Part shown: piece after piece, positions 8,394-16,878 of the stretch
How the letters are laid out: each line of letters opens with the position of its first letter
Position numbering within the stretch: position 1 is the first letter of the stretch
Source of the DNA: Hymenobacter sp. H14-R3
GTDB taxonomy: Bacteria; Bacteroidota; Bacteroidia; Cytophagales; Hymenobacteraceae
DNA: 64,000 nucleotides
Assembly (NCBI RefSeq): GCF_030063445.1
Contig: NZ_JASITD010000001.1
Location: 310,001-374,000 of the forward strand
Direction of reading: 5' to 3'
Position numbers and translations under genes: made by a program
Notes under the pieces: generated by a model
Databases searched by the model: none
The model's input: the letters and a program-made list of their open reading frames with translations, nothing else
Told to the model about the DNA's origin: nothing

Positions 8394-9863
8394 ATGGCCG
8401 CTTCTGCCGTAGCCGCGCCGTCCGATTCGCTGCGTGTCAAGCCCCGCCTCAGCTTCTGGCAAATCTGGAACATGAGCTTTGGCTTCCTAGGCATCCAGTT
8501 TGGTTTTGCCCTGCAAAACGGCAACATGAGCCGGATTTTTGAAACCATGGGGGCTAAGGAAGACCAACTGGCCTTTCTGTGGCTGGCCGCGCCCACCACG
8601 GGCCTGCTCATCCAGCCCATCATCGGCTACCTCTCCGACCGCACCTGGAGCGCGCGCTGGGGCCGGCGGCGGCCGTTTTTCCTTATTGGGGCCATCTGCG
8701 CCTCGCTGGCGCTGCTGGTAATGCCCCACGTATCGGCCCTGTGGATGGCGGCCGGCATGCTCTGGATAATGGATTCGAGCATCAACATTTCGATGGAGCC
8801 CTTTCGGGCGCTGGTAGGCGACATGCTGCCCAGCAACCAGCGCACCACCGGCTTCGGGGCCCAAACCTTCTTCATCGGCATTGGCGCAGTAGTGGGGTCG
8901 CTGCTGCCCTACATTTTCACCAACTGGCTGCATTTCAACAACGTAGCCCCAGCCGGCGAGATTTCGCCTTCCCTGAAATACGCCTTCTACACCGGCGGCG
9001 GCGTGTATTTCCTGGCCGTGCTCTGGACGGTTATCCGCACCCGCGAGTACCCGCCCGAAAATCTGGCCGCGTTTGAGGCCGAGAAAGCCCGCACCGCCGG
9101 CTTTTGGAACGGGGTGAAGGAATCGTTTGCCGGCATTTCCGACATGCCGCGCACGATGCGCCAGCTAGCCATCGTGCAGTTTTTCAGCTGGTTAGCACTC
9201 TTCTCAATGTGGATTTACGCCACGCCGGCCATCACCAGCCACATCTACCACACCAGCGATACCACCTCCAAGCTCTACAACGAGGGCGCCGACTGGGTCA
9301 ACGTGTGCTTCGCGGTCTATAACGGCATCTCGGCGCTGGCGGCGTTGGGGCTGCCCATCATTGCCCGCGCTACCAGCCGCCGCGTCACGCACCTGCTGTG
9401 CCTGGTGGCCGGGGGCCTGGGCCTCATCTCCATCTATTTTATTGGAAATGTGCCCGTTACGAGCTACGTAGACTTTGCCGGCTTGCACGTGCGCTCCGCG
9501 GCCCTGCTGCTTTTGGTGCCCATGATTGGCATTGGCATTGCCTGGGCCAGCATCCTGAGCATCCCGTACGCTATGCTGGCCGGGGCCCTGCCCACCAACA
9601 AAATGGGCTACTACATGGGCGTGTTCAACTTCTTCATTGTGCTGCCCCAAATGCTGGCCAGTGTCACGCTGGGGTACTTCACCAAGCACCTGTTTCACAA
9701 CGACTCCTCCCTCACCCTGGTGCTGGGCGGCTGCTCCATGATACTCTCGGGCCTGCTCACGCTGCGCGTGCACGACGCCGACGACATTCGCCTGCCCAAT
9801 AACATGTCACCCGCCGAAAACCTGGCCTACGATGTACTGGCTAACGCTAACCCAAACGTATAA
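8394..9863 (+). CDS. MFS sugar transporter (SLC45 / sucrose-transporter-like)
   Basis: This 489-residue membrane protein has about 12 hydrophobic segments and a cytoplasmic loop with RWGRRRPF, a hallmark of the SLC45, plant sucrose and GPH-like branch of the major facilitator superfamily. It starts with a polar stretch, then WQIWNMSFGFLGIQFGFALQ as TM1. Proton- or cation-coupled import of maltose or maltodextrins is the best inference, because it directly follows two exported amylases and ends at a strong terminator. It would move amylase products across the inner membrane. Substrate is not provable from sequence. Confidence 0.88.
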   Translation: MAASAVAAPSDSLRVKPRLSFWQIWNMSFGFLGIQFGFALQNGNMSRIFETMGAKEDQLAFLWLAAPTTGLLIQPIIGYLSDRTWSARWGRRRPFFLIGAICASLALLVMPHVSALWMAAGMLWIMDSSINISMEPFRALVGDMLPSNQRTTGFGAQTFFIGIGAVVGSLLPYIFTNWLHFNNVAPAGEISPSLKYAFYTGGGVYFLAVLWTVIRTREYPPENLAAFEAEKARTAGFWNGVKESFAGISDMPRTMRQLAIVQFFSWLALFSMWIYATPAITSHIYHTSDTTSKLYNEGADWVNVCFAVYNGISALAALGLPIIARATSRRVTHLLCLVAGGLGLISIYFIGNVPVTSYVDFAGLHVRSAALLLLVPMIGIGIAWASILSIPYAMLAGALPTNKMGYYMGVFNFFIVLPQMLASVTLGYFTKHLFHNDSSLTLVLGGCSMILSGLLTLRVHDADDIRLPNNMSPAENLAYDVLANANPNV

Positions 9864-9883
9864 TCGTCAGTCAATCAATAAGT

Positions 9884-9922
9884 AATAAAAAAAGCCCGCT
9901 ACGTCAGCGGGCTTTTTTTATT
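9884..9922. terminator. Bidirectional intrinsic terminator
   Basis: A perfect 17-bp stem (9884-9900 with 9906-9922) has a 5-nt loop. It reads AATAAAAAAAGCCCGCT then AGCGGGCTTTTTTTATT, giving a T run on both strands. It sits between the convergent MFS and S1/P1 nuclease genes. Confidence 0.95.
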
Positions 9923-9928
9923 GGCTGA

Positions 9929-10909
9929 TTACTCGTCGTGGCCCGGCAACGGCACCTCGGGCGCGGCCAGGGCGGCCTTGGCCTCCGCCGCGACTTGCAG
10001 CCGCGCGGCGCCCGAGGGCTGCTGCGGCAGCTTGCCCAAATCGGGCTGGCCGGCATCAACCCAGCTCGTGTACCAAAACGCCCCAATGAGCCGTGCCGCG
10101 TAGCGCAACTGCCGCTCCACCTGCCCATTGAGCCGCCGGTGATACGCCTGGCTAAACTCCCGCGAATACGTGCGGATAGTCTGGTTGCCGCGCTGCTCGT
10201 AGCCGTATTTGCGGTCCTCGGCCAGCTCGGCCGACACGGCGCTTTCCATCCTGAACACCGAATCGACGGCCGCGTGGGCCCGCGCCACGGCCGCCCACGC
10301 AGCTTCGATAGGCTGCTCCAGGTAAGGGGCCTGGCCCGTGAGCAGGTCGTAGTCAGCGGCTTGCAGCTCGGGCAGGCGCGACTCCCAGAGGGCATGAATA
10401 CCGCGCTGGCCCGTAAGCTGGCCGTTGTAGTTGCGGGTGGTGTGCAGCGGCACGCAGGCATCGGCTACGTAGTGCCCCAGGTCGGCGGCCAGGTACAGGA
10501 TGCGGTCGGTGTCGCCGGCCTGGAAGGCGGCCGTGAGCTGGCTTTTCATGCTGGCCACCTGCCAGGGCACGATACCGTGGCGCAGCAGCGAGTCTTCGCC
10601 GCCGGCCAGGGCCACGGCATCGGCGTAGGCGCGGGGCAGGCCGTGGGCGGTGAGGGCACTGTCGCCGTACACGTCCACGTCCATGAAGTGGCGCGGGGCC
10701 TCGGTGGGCACCACCGTGCGCCGCGAGTCGGGCCGGGTCGCGTTGGCAGTCAGGTACTCGATATTACCCTTGAAAAACGGCAGCATCTCGGGCGGCAACG
10801 TGTACACGGCCAGCCGATTGAGCAGCCGATGGCCAAAAAAGCCCCACGCCCGAGCCGGCGCACCAGGCCAGCCCGCCAACAGTAACAATAGCAATAGTTG
10901 TTTCTTCAC
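9929..10909 (-). CDS. S1/P1-type zinc nuclease, exported
   Basis: The 326-residue protein begins at a GTG codon with a signal peptide (MKKQLLLLLLL to APARA). Cleavage would expose Trp22, the N-terminal Trp that ligates zinc in S1/P1 nucleases and phospholipase C. Further ligands are His in WGFFGH, Asp in HFMDVDVYG, the GHYVADACVPLH segment and HALWE. The family cleaves single-stranded nucleic acids or removes 3'-phosphates in the periplasm or outside. Scavenging of nucleotides and phosphate is the likely job. It is convergent with the MFS gene and lies downstream of the def terminator on the same strand. Confidence 0.9.
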   Translation of the reverse strand: MKKQLLLLLLLAGWPGAPARAWGFFGHRLLNRLAVYTLPPEMLPFFKGNIEYLTANATRPDSRRTVVPTEAPRHFMDVDVYGDSALTAHGLPRAYADAVALAGGEDSLLRHGIVPWQVASMKSQLTAAFQAGDTDRILYLAADLGHYVADACVPLHTTRNYNGQLTGQRGIHALWESRLPELQAADYDLLTGQAPYLEQPIEAAWAAVARAHAAVDSVFRMESAVSAELAEDRKYGYEQRGNQTIRTYSREFSQAYHRRLNGQVERQLRYAARLIGAFWYTSWVDAGQPDLGKLPQQPSGAARLQVAAEAKAALAAPEVPLPGHDE

Positions 10910-10990
10910 GGGCCAAAAGATACGCGCCTGGTCCTTAAACTAAGGCCGGCTGCGCAACGCTAGCCCGAGCTACTGCTCATGGCACGGCCA

Positions 10991-11043
10991 TATGCCAGTA
11001 AAAACGCAAAAAACTGGCATACCCCCAGGGATATGCCAGTTTT
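10991..11043 (-). terminator. Terminator with competing hairpins downstream of def
   Basis: A 12-bp perfect stem (11010-11021 with 11032-11043) with a 10-nt loop forms a minus-strand terminator followed by TTTTTTGCG. A third copy of TATGCCAGT at 10991-10999 can pair instead with 11013-11021. Two mutually exclusive hairpins are therefore possible. Confidence 0.8.
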
Positions 11044-11075
11044 ACTGTCCTATCAGTTTTACTAAGCTACTGAGG

Positions 11076-11699
11076 CTACCGCCGCCCGCCGCCACTCGGG
11101 AATTTCATGCGGTATTCGTGCTTTACATCGCCCTTGCTGATACGCGAAAGCTTACCTTTCAGCAATTGCTTTTTGAAGGCGGAAAGCTTGTCCGTGAACA
11201 AGATACCTTCCAGGTGGTCGTACTCGTGCTGGATGATGCGGGCCGCCATGCCGCTGAAGGCTTCCTCGTGCACCTGGCGGTTTTCGTCCTCGTAGCGCAG
11301 CACGATGTCGGGGCAGCGCTGCACCATTTCGCGCACGCCCGGTATGCTCAGGCAGCCTTCTTCAAAGCCCCACTGCGTACCGGTTTCGCTCACCAGCTGC
11401 GGGTTGATAAAGGCACGCTTGATGGGCGTTTCGGTGATTTCGTCGGGCGCGGCTACTTCCACGGGCTCGTCGTCCTCGTCGTCGTCATCGGGGGTCAGCA
11501 TGGGGCCCGAGTCCATCACGAAGAGGCGCACGGTGCGGCCGATTTGGGGGGCAGCCAGGCCCACGCCGTGGGCCTCGTACATGGTTTCGTACATATCCTG
11601 CACCAGCTTTTGCAGCTCGGTAGCGGGCAGGTCGGCGGGCAGGTCTTTGGCGAGGGTTTTGAGAACGGGGTCGCCGATGGCAACAATCGGGAGAATCAT
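11076..11699 (-). CDS. def: Peptide deformylase
   Basis: The 207-residue protein carries all three deformylase motifs: GVGLAAPQIG, EGCLSIPG (metal-ligand Cys) and QHEYDHLEG (two His ligands and the catalytic Glu). It removes the formyl group from N-terminal Met of new proteins, using Fe2+ or Zn2+, in the cytoplasm. A very acidic insert (DDDDEDDE) lies between the first and second motifs, lengthening the surface loop compared with E. coli. Its start ATG overlaps the ruvX stop by four bases (ATGA at 11696-11699), so the two are translationally coupled, with ruvX first. Confidence 0.97.
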   Translation of the reverse strand: MILPIVAIGDPVLKTLAKDLPADLPATELQKLVQDMYETMYEAHGVGLAAPQIGRTVRLFVMDSGPMLTPDDDDEDDEPVEVAAPDEITETPIKRAFINPQLVSETGTQWGFEEGCLSIPGVREMVQRCPDIVLRYEDENRQVHEEAFSGMAARIIQHEYDHLEGILFTDKLSAFKKQLLKGKLSRISKGDVKHEYRMKFPSGGGRR

Positions 11700-12130
11700 G
11701 CGTGCGAAGGGGATGCTAAAAATGACTGAAGAATAAGCGCCGCGCTCACCTTATCCACGGTGGCTTTGTCTTGGCGGGCCTTGCGGCCCAGGCCACCGGC
11801 CAGCATAGCCTGCTTAGCCAGCCGGGAGGTAAAGCGCTCGTCGATTTCGTGGATGGGCACGGCGGGCAGCTCGCGGCGCAGGCGGCGCAGCAGGCCCACC
11901 ACGGCACTAGTCGAGTCGGTGGGCTCGTTGAGCAGCGTGCGGGGCATGCCCACCACCACGGCCGCCAGCGGCTCACGCAGGTGGTAGTCGAGCACAAATT
12001 TCACTAAGTCCTGACTATGAATGGTATCCAGGGGCGAAGCAATGAGCTGCAACGGGTCGGTAATGGCCAGCCCCACCCGTTTGTTGCCGTAGTCGATGGC
12101 CAAAATGCGGCCGGGAGTGGGAGTAGCCAT
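11696..12130 (-). CDS. ruvX: RuvX/YqgF family pre-16S rRNA nuclease / Holliday junction resolvase-like
   Basis: The ATG at 12130 gives a 144-residue protein; an upstream TTG two codons earlier is less likely. Motifs are ILAIDYGNKRVGLAITD (RNase H-like fold with the first catalytic Asp), VVGMPRTL, EIDERFTS (catalytic Glu) and DKVSAALIL with a conserved Asp. In E. coli the protein matures the 16S rRNA 5' end. A perfect minus-strand -7 box (TATCTTTG, 12150-12157) lies 19 nt upstream. It is followed by def with a 4-nt overlap. Confidence 0.95.
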   Translation of the reverse strand: MATPTPGRILAIDYGNKRVGLAITDPLQLIASPLDTIHSQDLVKFVLDYHLREPLAAVVVGMPRTLLNEPTDSTSAVVGLLRRLRRELPAVPIHEIDERFTSRLAKQAMLAGGLGRKARQDKATVDKVSAALILQSFLASPSHA

Positions 12131-12149
12131 AAGCAAGCGCGGTAAACCA

Positions 12150-12157
12150 CAAAGATA
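12150..12157 (-). promoter_or_regulatory. Bacteroidota -7 promoter box for ruvX-def
   Basis: The minus strand reads TATCTTTG, a perfect match to TAnnTTTG, 19 nt before the chosen ruvX ATG. The leader would be very short. No clear -33 TTTG was found. Confidence 0.55.
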
Positions 12158-12396
12158 CGGCTCCGTGGCAGGGCCGGTTGGTAGCCCGGGGCAACCCGGT
12201 CTCCAACCAGCCGCTTAAGCTTAACCGTAAGTTGCCGGGCATTTTGTCTTTTACCGAGAAAATGTGTGCGCCTACCTGGAAAGCCGACCCATTGGCCGTC
12301 ACCAGCGATTGGTTGTGCTGGCCAGGCGGTAGATTTGGGTGAGTAATTGACTTTCTTGCTGCTTGATTTAGAATTATACGCTCTGCGGATTCGCTT
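12158..12396. other. Divergent intergenic region ruvX / S41 protease
   Basis: About 240 bp with no open frame that looks coding. It must contain the promoter of the S41 protease gene, but no convincing TAnnTTTG element was recognised on the plus strand. Confidence 0.4.
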
Positions 12397-14082
12397 ATGC
12401 CCGCTCCGTTACCATCGCCCGGCGATGTTTCCCCCACTGCGTCAGCCTCTTCCCGCCAGCGGCGAGGCCGCCGGTTGTGGCTCCTTCCCGTACTCACGCT
12501 GGGTATTGGTATTATATTGGGTACCAATCCTTTCCGCCCACACACGGAAAACCCCGACGCAACGGCGCGCGGTTACCTACGTTATAAAGAAATACTTACC
12601 TACATTGACCGTGACTACGTCGATTCGGTCGATGCCGACGGGCTGACCAACTACGCCGTGGCGCAGCTGCTGGGCAAGCTCGACCCGCACTCGGTTTATA
12701 TCCCGGCCAAGGACCGCGACCAAGTGGATGCGTTCCTGCAAAGTAGCTTCGACGGGGCCGGGGTCGATTTTAACTTTTTCCGGGATACGGCCACCGTCAT
12801 TGCCACGCTGCCGGGCGGCCCGGCCGAGGCGGCGGGCCTGCTGCCCGGCGACCAATTGCTGCGCGCGGGCACCCAGTCTATTGCCGGGGCGCACCTCAGC
12901 ACGGCGCAAGTCATGCAGCTGCTGCGCGGCCCCCGGGGCAGCGCCCTGAGCCTGCTGGTGGCCCGGCCCACGCAGCCGCAGCCGCTCGCTATTCGCCTCA
13001 ACCGGGGCCGCTTGCCCAACAATTCCGTGGAGCCCGGCGCGCTACTGGATGACAGCCAGACGGGCTACATCAAAATCAATCGCTTCGCGGCCAACACCTA
13101 CGAAGAGTTTAAGGCCCAGCTCGCCGACTTGCAGCGCCAGGGCCTGAAGCGGCTGGTGCTCGACCTGCGCGGCAACCCCGGCGGCTACCTCGACCGCGCC
13201 ACGCGCCTGGCCGATGAGTTTATTGCCGGCTCGCGCAAAATCGTATATACCGCCGGTAAAGAAGAGCAGTACAACTCCCAGACCTACGCCCACGTGGCCG
13301 GCGACTGGGAGCAGCAGCCCTTGGTGGTGCTAGTGGATGAGAACAGCGCCTCGGCCGCCGAGGTGCTGGCCGGGGCCCTGCAAGACCACGACCGCGCCCT
13401 GCTGGTGGGCCGCCGCACCTTTGGCAAGGGTTTGGTGCAGCAGCCCATTGCCCTGCAAGAGGGCGGCGAACTGCGCCTCACCGTGGCCCGCTACTACACG
13501 CCGGTGGGCCGCTGCATTCAGAAGCCCTACGGCCCCGACCGCGCCAGCTACAACCGCGAACTCACCGAGCGCCAGCAGCACGGCGAGCTGAACTCGGCCG
13601 ACAGCGTGCGCGTGGCGCCGGGCCCGCAGTTTCGCACTGACCACGGCCGGGTGGTGTACGGTGGCGGCGGCATCACGCCCGACGTGTTCGTGGCCCGCGA
13701 CACAGTGCTGCACTCCGCTTATTACACCCGCCTGCAAAACCTGGGCGTGCTGCACGCCTACGCGCTCACCTTCTACCAACGACACAAAACCGAGTTGGCG
13801 GGCCTGCGCTTCGCGCAGTACCAGGCCGTGTTTCGCGTCACCGATACCGAGCTTGATGGCCTCGTGCGCCAAGCCGCGCTGGCCGGCATGCGGCCCAACC
13901 CCGTGGCGCTGCGCCGCTGCGCGCCCGCGCTGCGCAACTGCCTCAAGGCCAACATTGCCCGTAGCGCATACGGCCCCGAAGCCGCCCGCGCCATTTTGCG
14001 GGAGGATGACCCGGAGCTTCAGCAAGCCCTGCACGTGGTGCAGGACAGCACCGCGCAGCTGGCGCTACTGGGTGATAAGTAG
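12397..14082 (+). CDS. S41 C-terminal processing protease (CtpA/Tsp type)
   Basis: This 561-residue protein has a short cytoplasmic N-tail, one membrane anchor (about 26-42) and a periplasmic helical lead-in (ILTYIDRDYVDS). A PDZ domain (about 115-205) precedes the S41 core. The catalytic dyad is Ser319 in NSASAAE and Lys344 in FGKGLVQ, spaced 25 residues apart as in plant CtpA. LDLRGNPGGYL is the conserved region before it. The C-terminal ~130 residues extend past the protease core. Its likely role is trimming or degrading periplasmic and envelope proteins. It is monocistronic and followed by a 25-bp palindrome. Confidence 0.95.
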   Translation: MPAPLPSPGDVSPTASASSRQRRGRRLWLLPVLTLGIGIILGTNPFRPHTENPDATARGYLRYKEILTYIDRDYVDSVDADGLTNYAVAQLLGKLDPHSVYIPAKDRDQVDAFLQSSFDGAGVDFNFFRDTATVIATLPGGPAEAAGLLPGDQLLRAGTQSIAGAHLSTAQVMQLLRGPRGSALSLLVARPTQPQPLAIRLNRGRLPNNSVEPGALLDDSQTGYIKINRFAANTYEEFKAQLADLQRQGLKRLVLDLRGNPGGYLDRATRLADEFIAGSRKIVYTAGKEEQYNSQTYAHVAGDWEQQPLVVLVDENSASAAEVLAGALQDHDRALLVGRRTFGKGLVQQPIALQEGGELRLTVARYYTPVGRCIQKPYGPDRASYNRELTERQQHGELNSADSVRVAPGPQFRTDHGRVVYGGGGITPDVFVARDTVLHSAYYTRLQNLGVLHAYALTFYQRHKTELAGLRFAQYQAVFRVTDTELDGLVRQAALAGMRPNPVALRRCAPALRNCLKANIARSAYGPEAARAILREDDPELQQALHVVQDSTAQLALLGDK

Positions 14083-14085
14083 GGC

Positions 14086-14157
14086 TTGCGTAAAAGCCGT
14101 TTGTCATTGCCGCGCTTCACTGCGTTGCGCTCGCAATGACAAACGGCTTTTACGCAA
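14086..14157. repeat. Perfect 25-bp palindrome (terminator-like) after the S41 gene
   Basis: Arms 14086-14110 and 14133-14157 match perfectly around a 22-nt loop that itself has GCGC ends. It starts 3 nt after the protease stop. The inner part, read on the minus strand, starts GTCATTGCGAGCGCAACGC, which resembles dispersed REP-like palindromes. Confidence 0.9.
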
Positions 14158-14189
14158 ATCTTATCTTGTTTGAATAAATTGAAAATCAA

Positions 14190-14927
14190 TTACTTAGCGA
14201 CCGCCACCCGGTTATAATAATCCAGCATTTTGGCTACCTCCGTAGGCTGGTCGTAGCGCAGGTGGCGGGCAGTGGCAAACGTGCGTACCTCTTCAGCGCG
14301 GCTGCCGCAGAGGCGTAGCACGGCTGCCTGCGTGAGGTCGAGCGGGTGCAGGGGCTCGGTGCCGCCAAGCCCGGGGCCGGCTACCAGCACTTGCATGAGG
14401 TAGTGACTGGCCGGCTCGGCCACAGTGGGCAGCCAGGCCAGTAGCAGCGGGCCCGAGTCGATGGTGGTGAGCACCTGCACGGCCTCGCGGTGCGGGGCCT
14501 GGCGGCCAGCCTGCACCAGGCGGGCGCGGTAGCGCTGCGCCAGGGGTGGGGCATCGGCCGCCGCGCCGGTGGGCAGGGGCGCATCGTCGTCGAGGCCCAG
14601 GTCGAAACCCCGGATGGCGGCCAGCGGCCAGTAATGCGTGCTATCGGCCTGCACCGAATCCTGCGCTTGCAGCACCCGCTGGCCCACGTGGTAGCGCAGG
14701 CCAGCCAGCAAGATGCGGCGGCCATCGAGGGTACGCAGGTAGCCGGCTTCGTAAGTGCCCTTGGCCAGAAACTCGGTGGGGTGCTGGTCTAGTTCGGCCC
14801 GCAGGCGCAGCGCGGCGGCCGGCAGGTTGGCTTCGCGGTAGAGGGCGCGGCTGAGGTCGGGCCGGCTGGCCTGGCCCCAGGCCGGGGCACACGCCGCCGC
14901 CAGTAGCAGGATAAAAGCTAATTTCAA
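14190..14927 (-). CDS. Exported protein of unknown function
   Basis: The 245-residue protein begins with a signal peptide (MKLAFILLLAAACAPAWGQ). The start codon is TTG at 14927. No in-frame ATG lies between it and a perfect -7 box (TATATTTG, 14955-14962), which supports this start. The mature part has no motif I recognise. It is rich in Leu, Ala and Arg, has segments such as EAGYLRTLDGRRILLAGLRY, and one Cys near residue 210. It is probably periplasmic or surface-linked. The HMG-CoA reductase gene lies upstream on the same strand but with its own stop at 14986, so co-transcription is unclear. Confidence 0.7.
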   Translation of the reverse strand: MKLAFILLLAAACAPAWGQASRPDLSRALYREANLPAAALRLRAELDQHPTEFLAKGTYEAGYLRTLDGRRILLAGLRYHVGQRVLQAQDSVQADSTHYWPLAAIRGFDLGLDDDAPLPTGAAADAPPLAQRYRARLVQAGRQAPHREAVQVLTTIDSGPLLLAWLPTVAEPASHYLMQVLVAGPGLGGTEPLHPLDLTQAAVLRLCGSRAEEVRTFATARHLRYDQPTEVAKMLDYYNRVAVAK

Positions 14928-14954
14928 CTTTAGGCAGAAGTAAAGAGAGTGAGG

Positions 14955-14962
14955 CCAAATAT
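14955..14962 (-). promoter_or_regulatory. Bacteroidota -7 promoter box
   Basis: The minus strand reads TATATTTG, a perfect TAnnTTTG, 28 nt upstream of the TTG start at 14927. Confidence 0.55.
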
Positions 14963-14985
14963 AGGTCGCTCAACCCCCTAGCTCC

Positions 14986-16545
14986 CTATCGGTTGCGGCC
15001 GTATTGCTCGTGGCTACTCACCCAATCGCTGCTGCTGATGGCGGCTCCCAGGCTCAATTCACCAGCCAGTACCACGCCGGCCACAATTTCGGCAAACTTA
15101 TACACCGTGCCCTGGCCCACGCAGCCTAGCATGCGCAGGCACTCGTTTTGGGTGGCCAGGCCGGTGCCGCCGCCGTAGGTCGCCACAATCAGCGACGGAA
15201 TGGTAATGTTGATGTACAAATCGCCTTCCTTCGTCACCTCCGAGTACAGCACGCCGGCGCTCGACTCGCTCACGTTGGCCACGTCTTGCCCAGTGGCGAT
15301 GAAGAGCGCCGTAATGCCATTGGCCGAGTGCGCGCCGTTGTTGTTAGCCCCTGACAGAAAGGCCCCTACGTTGCTCACCTGCCCGTGGTAGGCCAGCTGC
15401 TCGGGCGTCACGCGCATGCGCTGCTGTAGCACCTCGCGCTTGATTACGGCCTCGGCCACTACGCGCTTGCCGCGAGTGCGCATTACGTTTATCTGGCTGG
15501 CTTTCTTATCGGTAGCGAAGTTGGACTCCAGGTAAAAATGCCGGATGGGCGCACCCTTGTAATGCTCCAAAATCCAGGAGCAGGCCGCAAACGTGGCGCG
15601 GCCCACCATGTTTTGCCCCGCCGCATCGCCGGTCGAGAAGTTGAAGCGCAGGTAGGCAAACTTGTTACTGAGGTAGGTATCAATGTATTGCAACTTGGCA
15701 ATGCGCGACGTGCTCTCGGCCAGGGGCCGAATCTGCTCCAGGTTTTCGGCCACCCAGCGGCCAAAGTCGCGCGCGCCCCGCGCATCATCAAACACAAAGA
15801 CCGGGGCCCGCTGCATCGCATCGCCGATGACGGTGCATTTTACGCCGCCGCATAGGTTAAGCACTTGGATACCACGGTTATAACTCGCCACCAGCGTACC
15901 CTCGGTAGTAGCCAGCGGAATGAGGAAATCGCCCTGCGCGTGCTCGCCATTCACGGTGAGGGGGCCGGCCAGGCCCACCGGCACCTGCGCCACGCCCACA
16001 AAGTGCTCGCAGTTGCCCTTGAGGTCGTGCGGGTCAAACGAATAATTCTTTAAGTGACTGAATTCCTGCTGGGTAAACTCTTCTGCAAACTGCTGCCGGG
16101 CCTGAATGGCCGCCGCGGCGTAGTCGTCTTCGTCGGAGCGCGGGATGCGTACCCGGCCGTCTGGGCTGCCAATGGTGTCTTCTACCTCCACCGTGAGCTC
16201 GCCAAAGGCATCGGTCCCGAACTGTACTTGCAGCTGGTGCACGCCCTCGGCCAGCGCGGGCATGTCGAGCACAAACGTAACAACACGACCTATTGGCAAG
16301 TCAACTGCCTGGCTGGCTGCATCTATGCCAGCACCCGGCCGCAGCTCACCCGCACCCAGGTCGAGGGTGATGCGGGCGGCGGGCACGGTCACGTCGCCCA
16401 GCTTCACCTGCGTCAGGCCAGTCAGGCGCGCGGTATCGAGGCGGTTTTTAATGCTGAACGCCACGCCCCGGCCCTCGGGTAGGTTGTGGAGGCTGCCCCG
16501 GTTGTAGAGCAGTTTGAGAAGCAGGGGGCTGGGCGTAAAAACCAT
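14986..16545 (-). CDS. Hydroxymethylglutaryl-CoA reductase with extra N-terminal domain
   Basis: This 519-residue enzyme makes mevalonate from HMG-CoA with NAD(P)H, the committed step of the mevalonate isoprenoid route. Catalytic residues are recognisable: Glu215 (TTEGTLVAS), the Lys347-Lys348 pair (ATDKKAS), Asp in GQDVANVS and His512 near the C-terminus (VSSHEQY). GDAAGQNM and YGGGTGL are the cofactor-binding signatures. Overall it resembles class I soluble catalytic domains. Residues ~1-150 form an added beta-rich region unrelated to the catalytic domain (LLYNRGSLHN near its start). It has no membrane spans. The gene diverges from the dioxygenase gene at 16879. No other mevalonate gene is in the window. 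Confidence 0.92.
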   Translation of the reverse strand: MVFTPSPLLLKLLYNRGSLHNLPEGRGVAFSIKNRLDTARLTGLTQVKLGDVTVPAARITLDLGAGELRPGAGIDAASQAVDLPIGRVVTFVLDMPALAEGVHQLQVQFGTDAFGELTVEVEDTIGSPDGRVRIPRSDEDDYAAAAIQARQQFAEEFTQQEFSHLKNYSFDPHDLKGNCEHFVGVAQVPVGLAGPLTVNGEHAQGDFLIPLATTEGTLVASYNRGIQVLNLCGGVKCTVIGDAMQRAPVFVFDDARGARDFGRWVAENLEQIRPLAESTSRIAKLQYIDTYLSNKFAYLRFNFSTGDAAGQNMVGRATFAACSWILEHYKGAPIRHFYLESNFATDKKASQINVMRTRGKRVVAEAVIKREVLQQRMRVTPEQLAYHGQVSNVGAFLSGANNNGAHSANGITALFIATGQDVANVSESSAGVLYSEVTKEGDLYINITIPSLIVATYGGGTGLATQNECLRMLGCVGQGTVYKFAEIVAGVVLAGELSLGAAISSSDWVSSHEQYGRNR

Positions 16546-16878
16546 GGGCGGGCAAGAAAGAACAGGTGGGAGAAAACAAAGCCAGGCGGCGCGCGTCTGT
16601 GGGACGGCAAATTATCGCCCAGACGCCGCAACTAAGCAGAACCACAAAATTGGCTCATTTAACAGCTTTTTAGGCTGAATAACGATGAAAAGATAGGTTA
16701 TGAGCACTAAAACCGAATCCCGCCCGTAAACTTCGCTACCCGGCCCCTAGTTATAGGCCGCACGGTACGGCGGCAGAACAGACAATATTCATTCCTCGCC
16801 ACGCAGTGCGGACGTATCTTTGCCCTTTCATTTGAATTCCAGGGCGGCCGGAAGTTATTTCCGCCAACTTTTCCCTCT
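16546..16878. promoter_or_regulatory. Divergent control region, HMG-CoA reductase / dioxygenase
   Basis: A 333-bp gene-free region holding divergent promoters. The plus strand has a perfect -7 box TATCTTTG at 16815-16822, 57 nt before the dioxygenase ATG. A matching minus-strand box for the reductase is not clear. No strong repeats seen. Confidence 0.5.
16815..16822 (+). promoter_or_regulatory. Bacteroidota -7 promoter box
   Basis: TATCTTTG matches TAnnTTTG and lies 57 nt before the start of the phytanoyl-CoA dioxygenase-like gene. No TTTG was seen at the -33 spacing. Confidence 0.5.
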
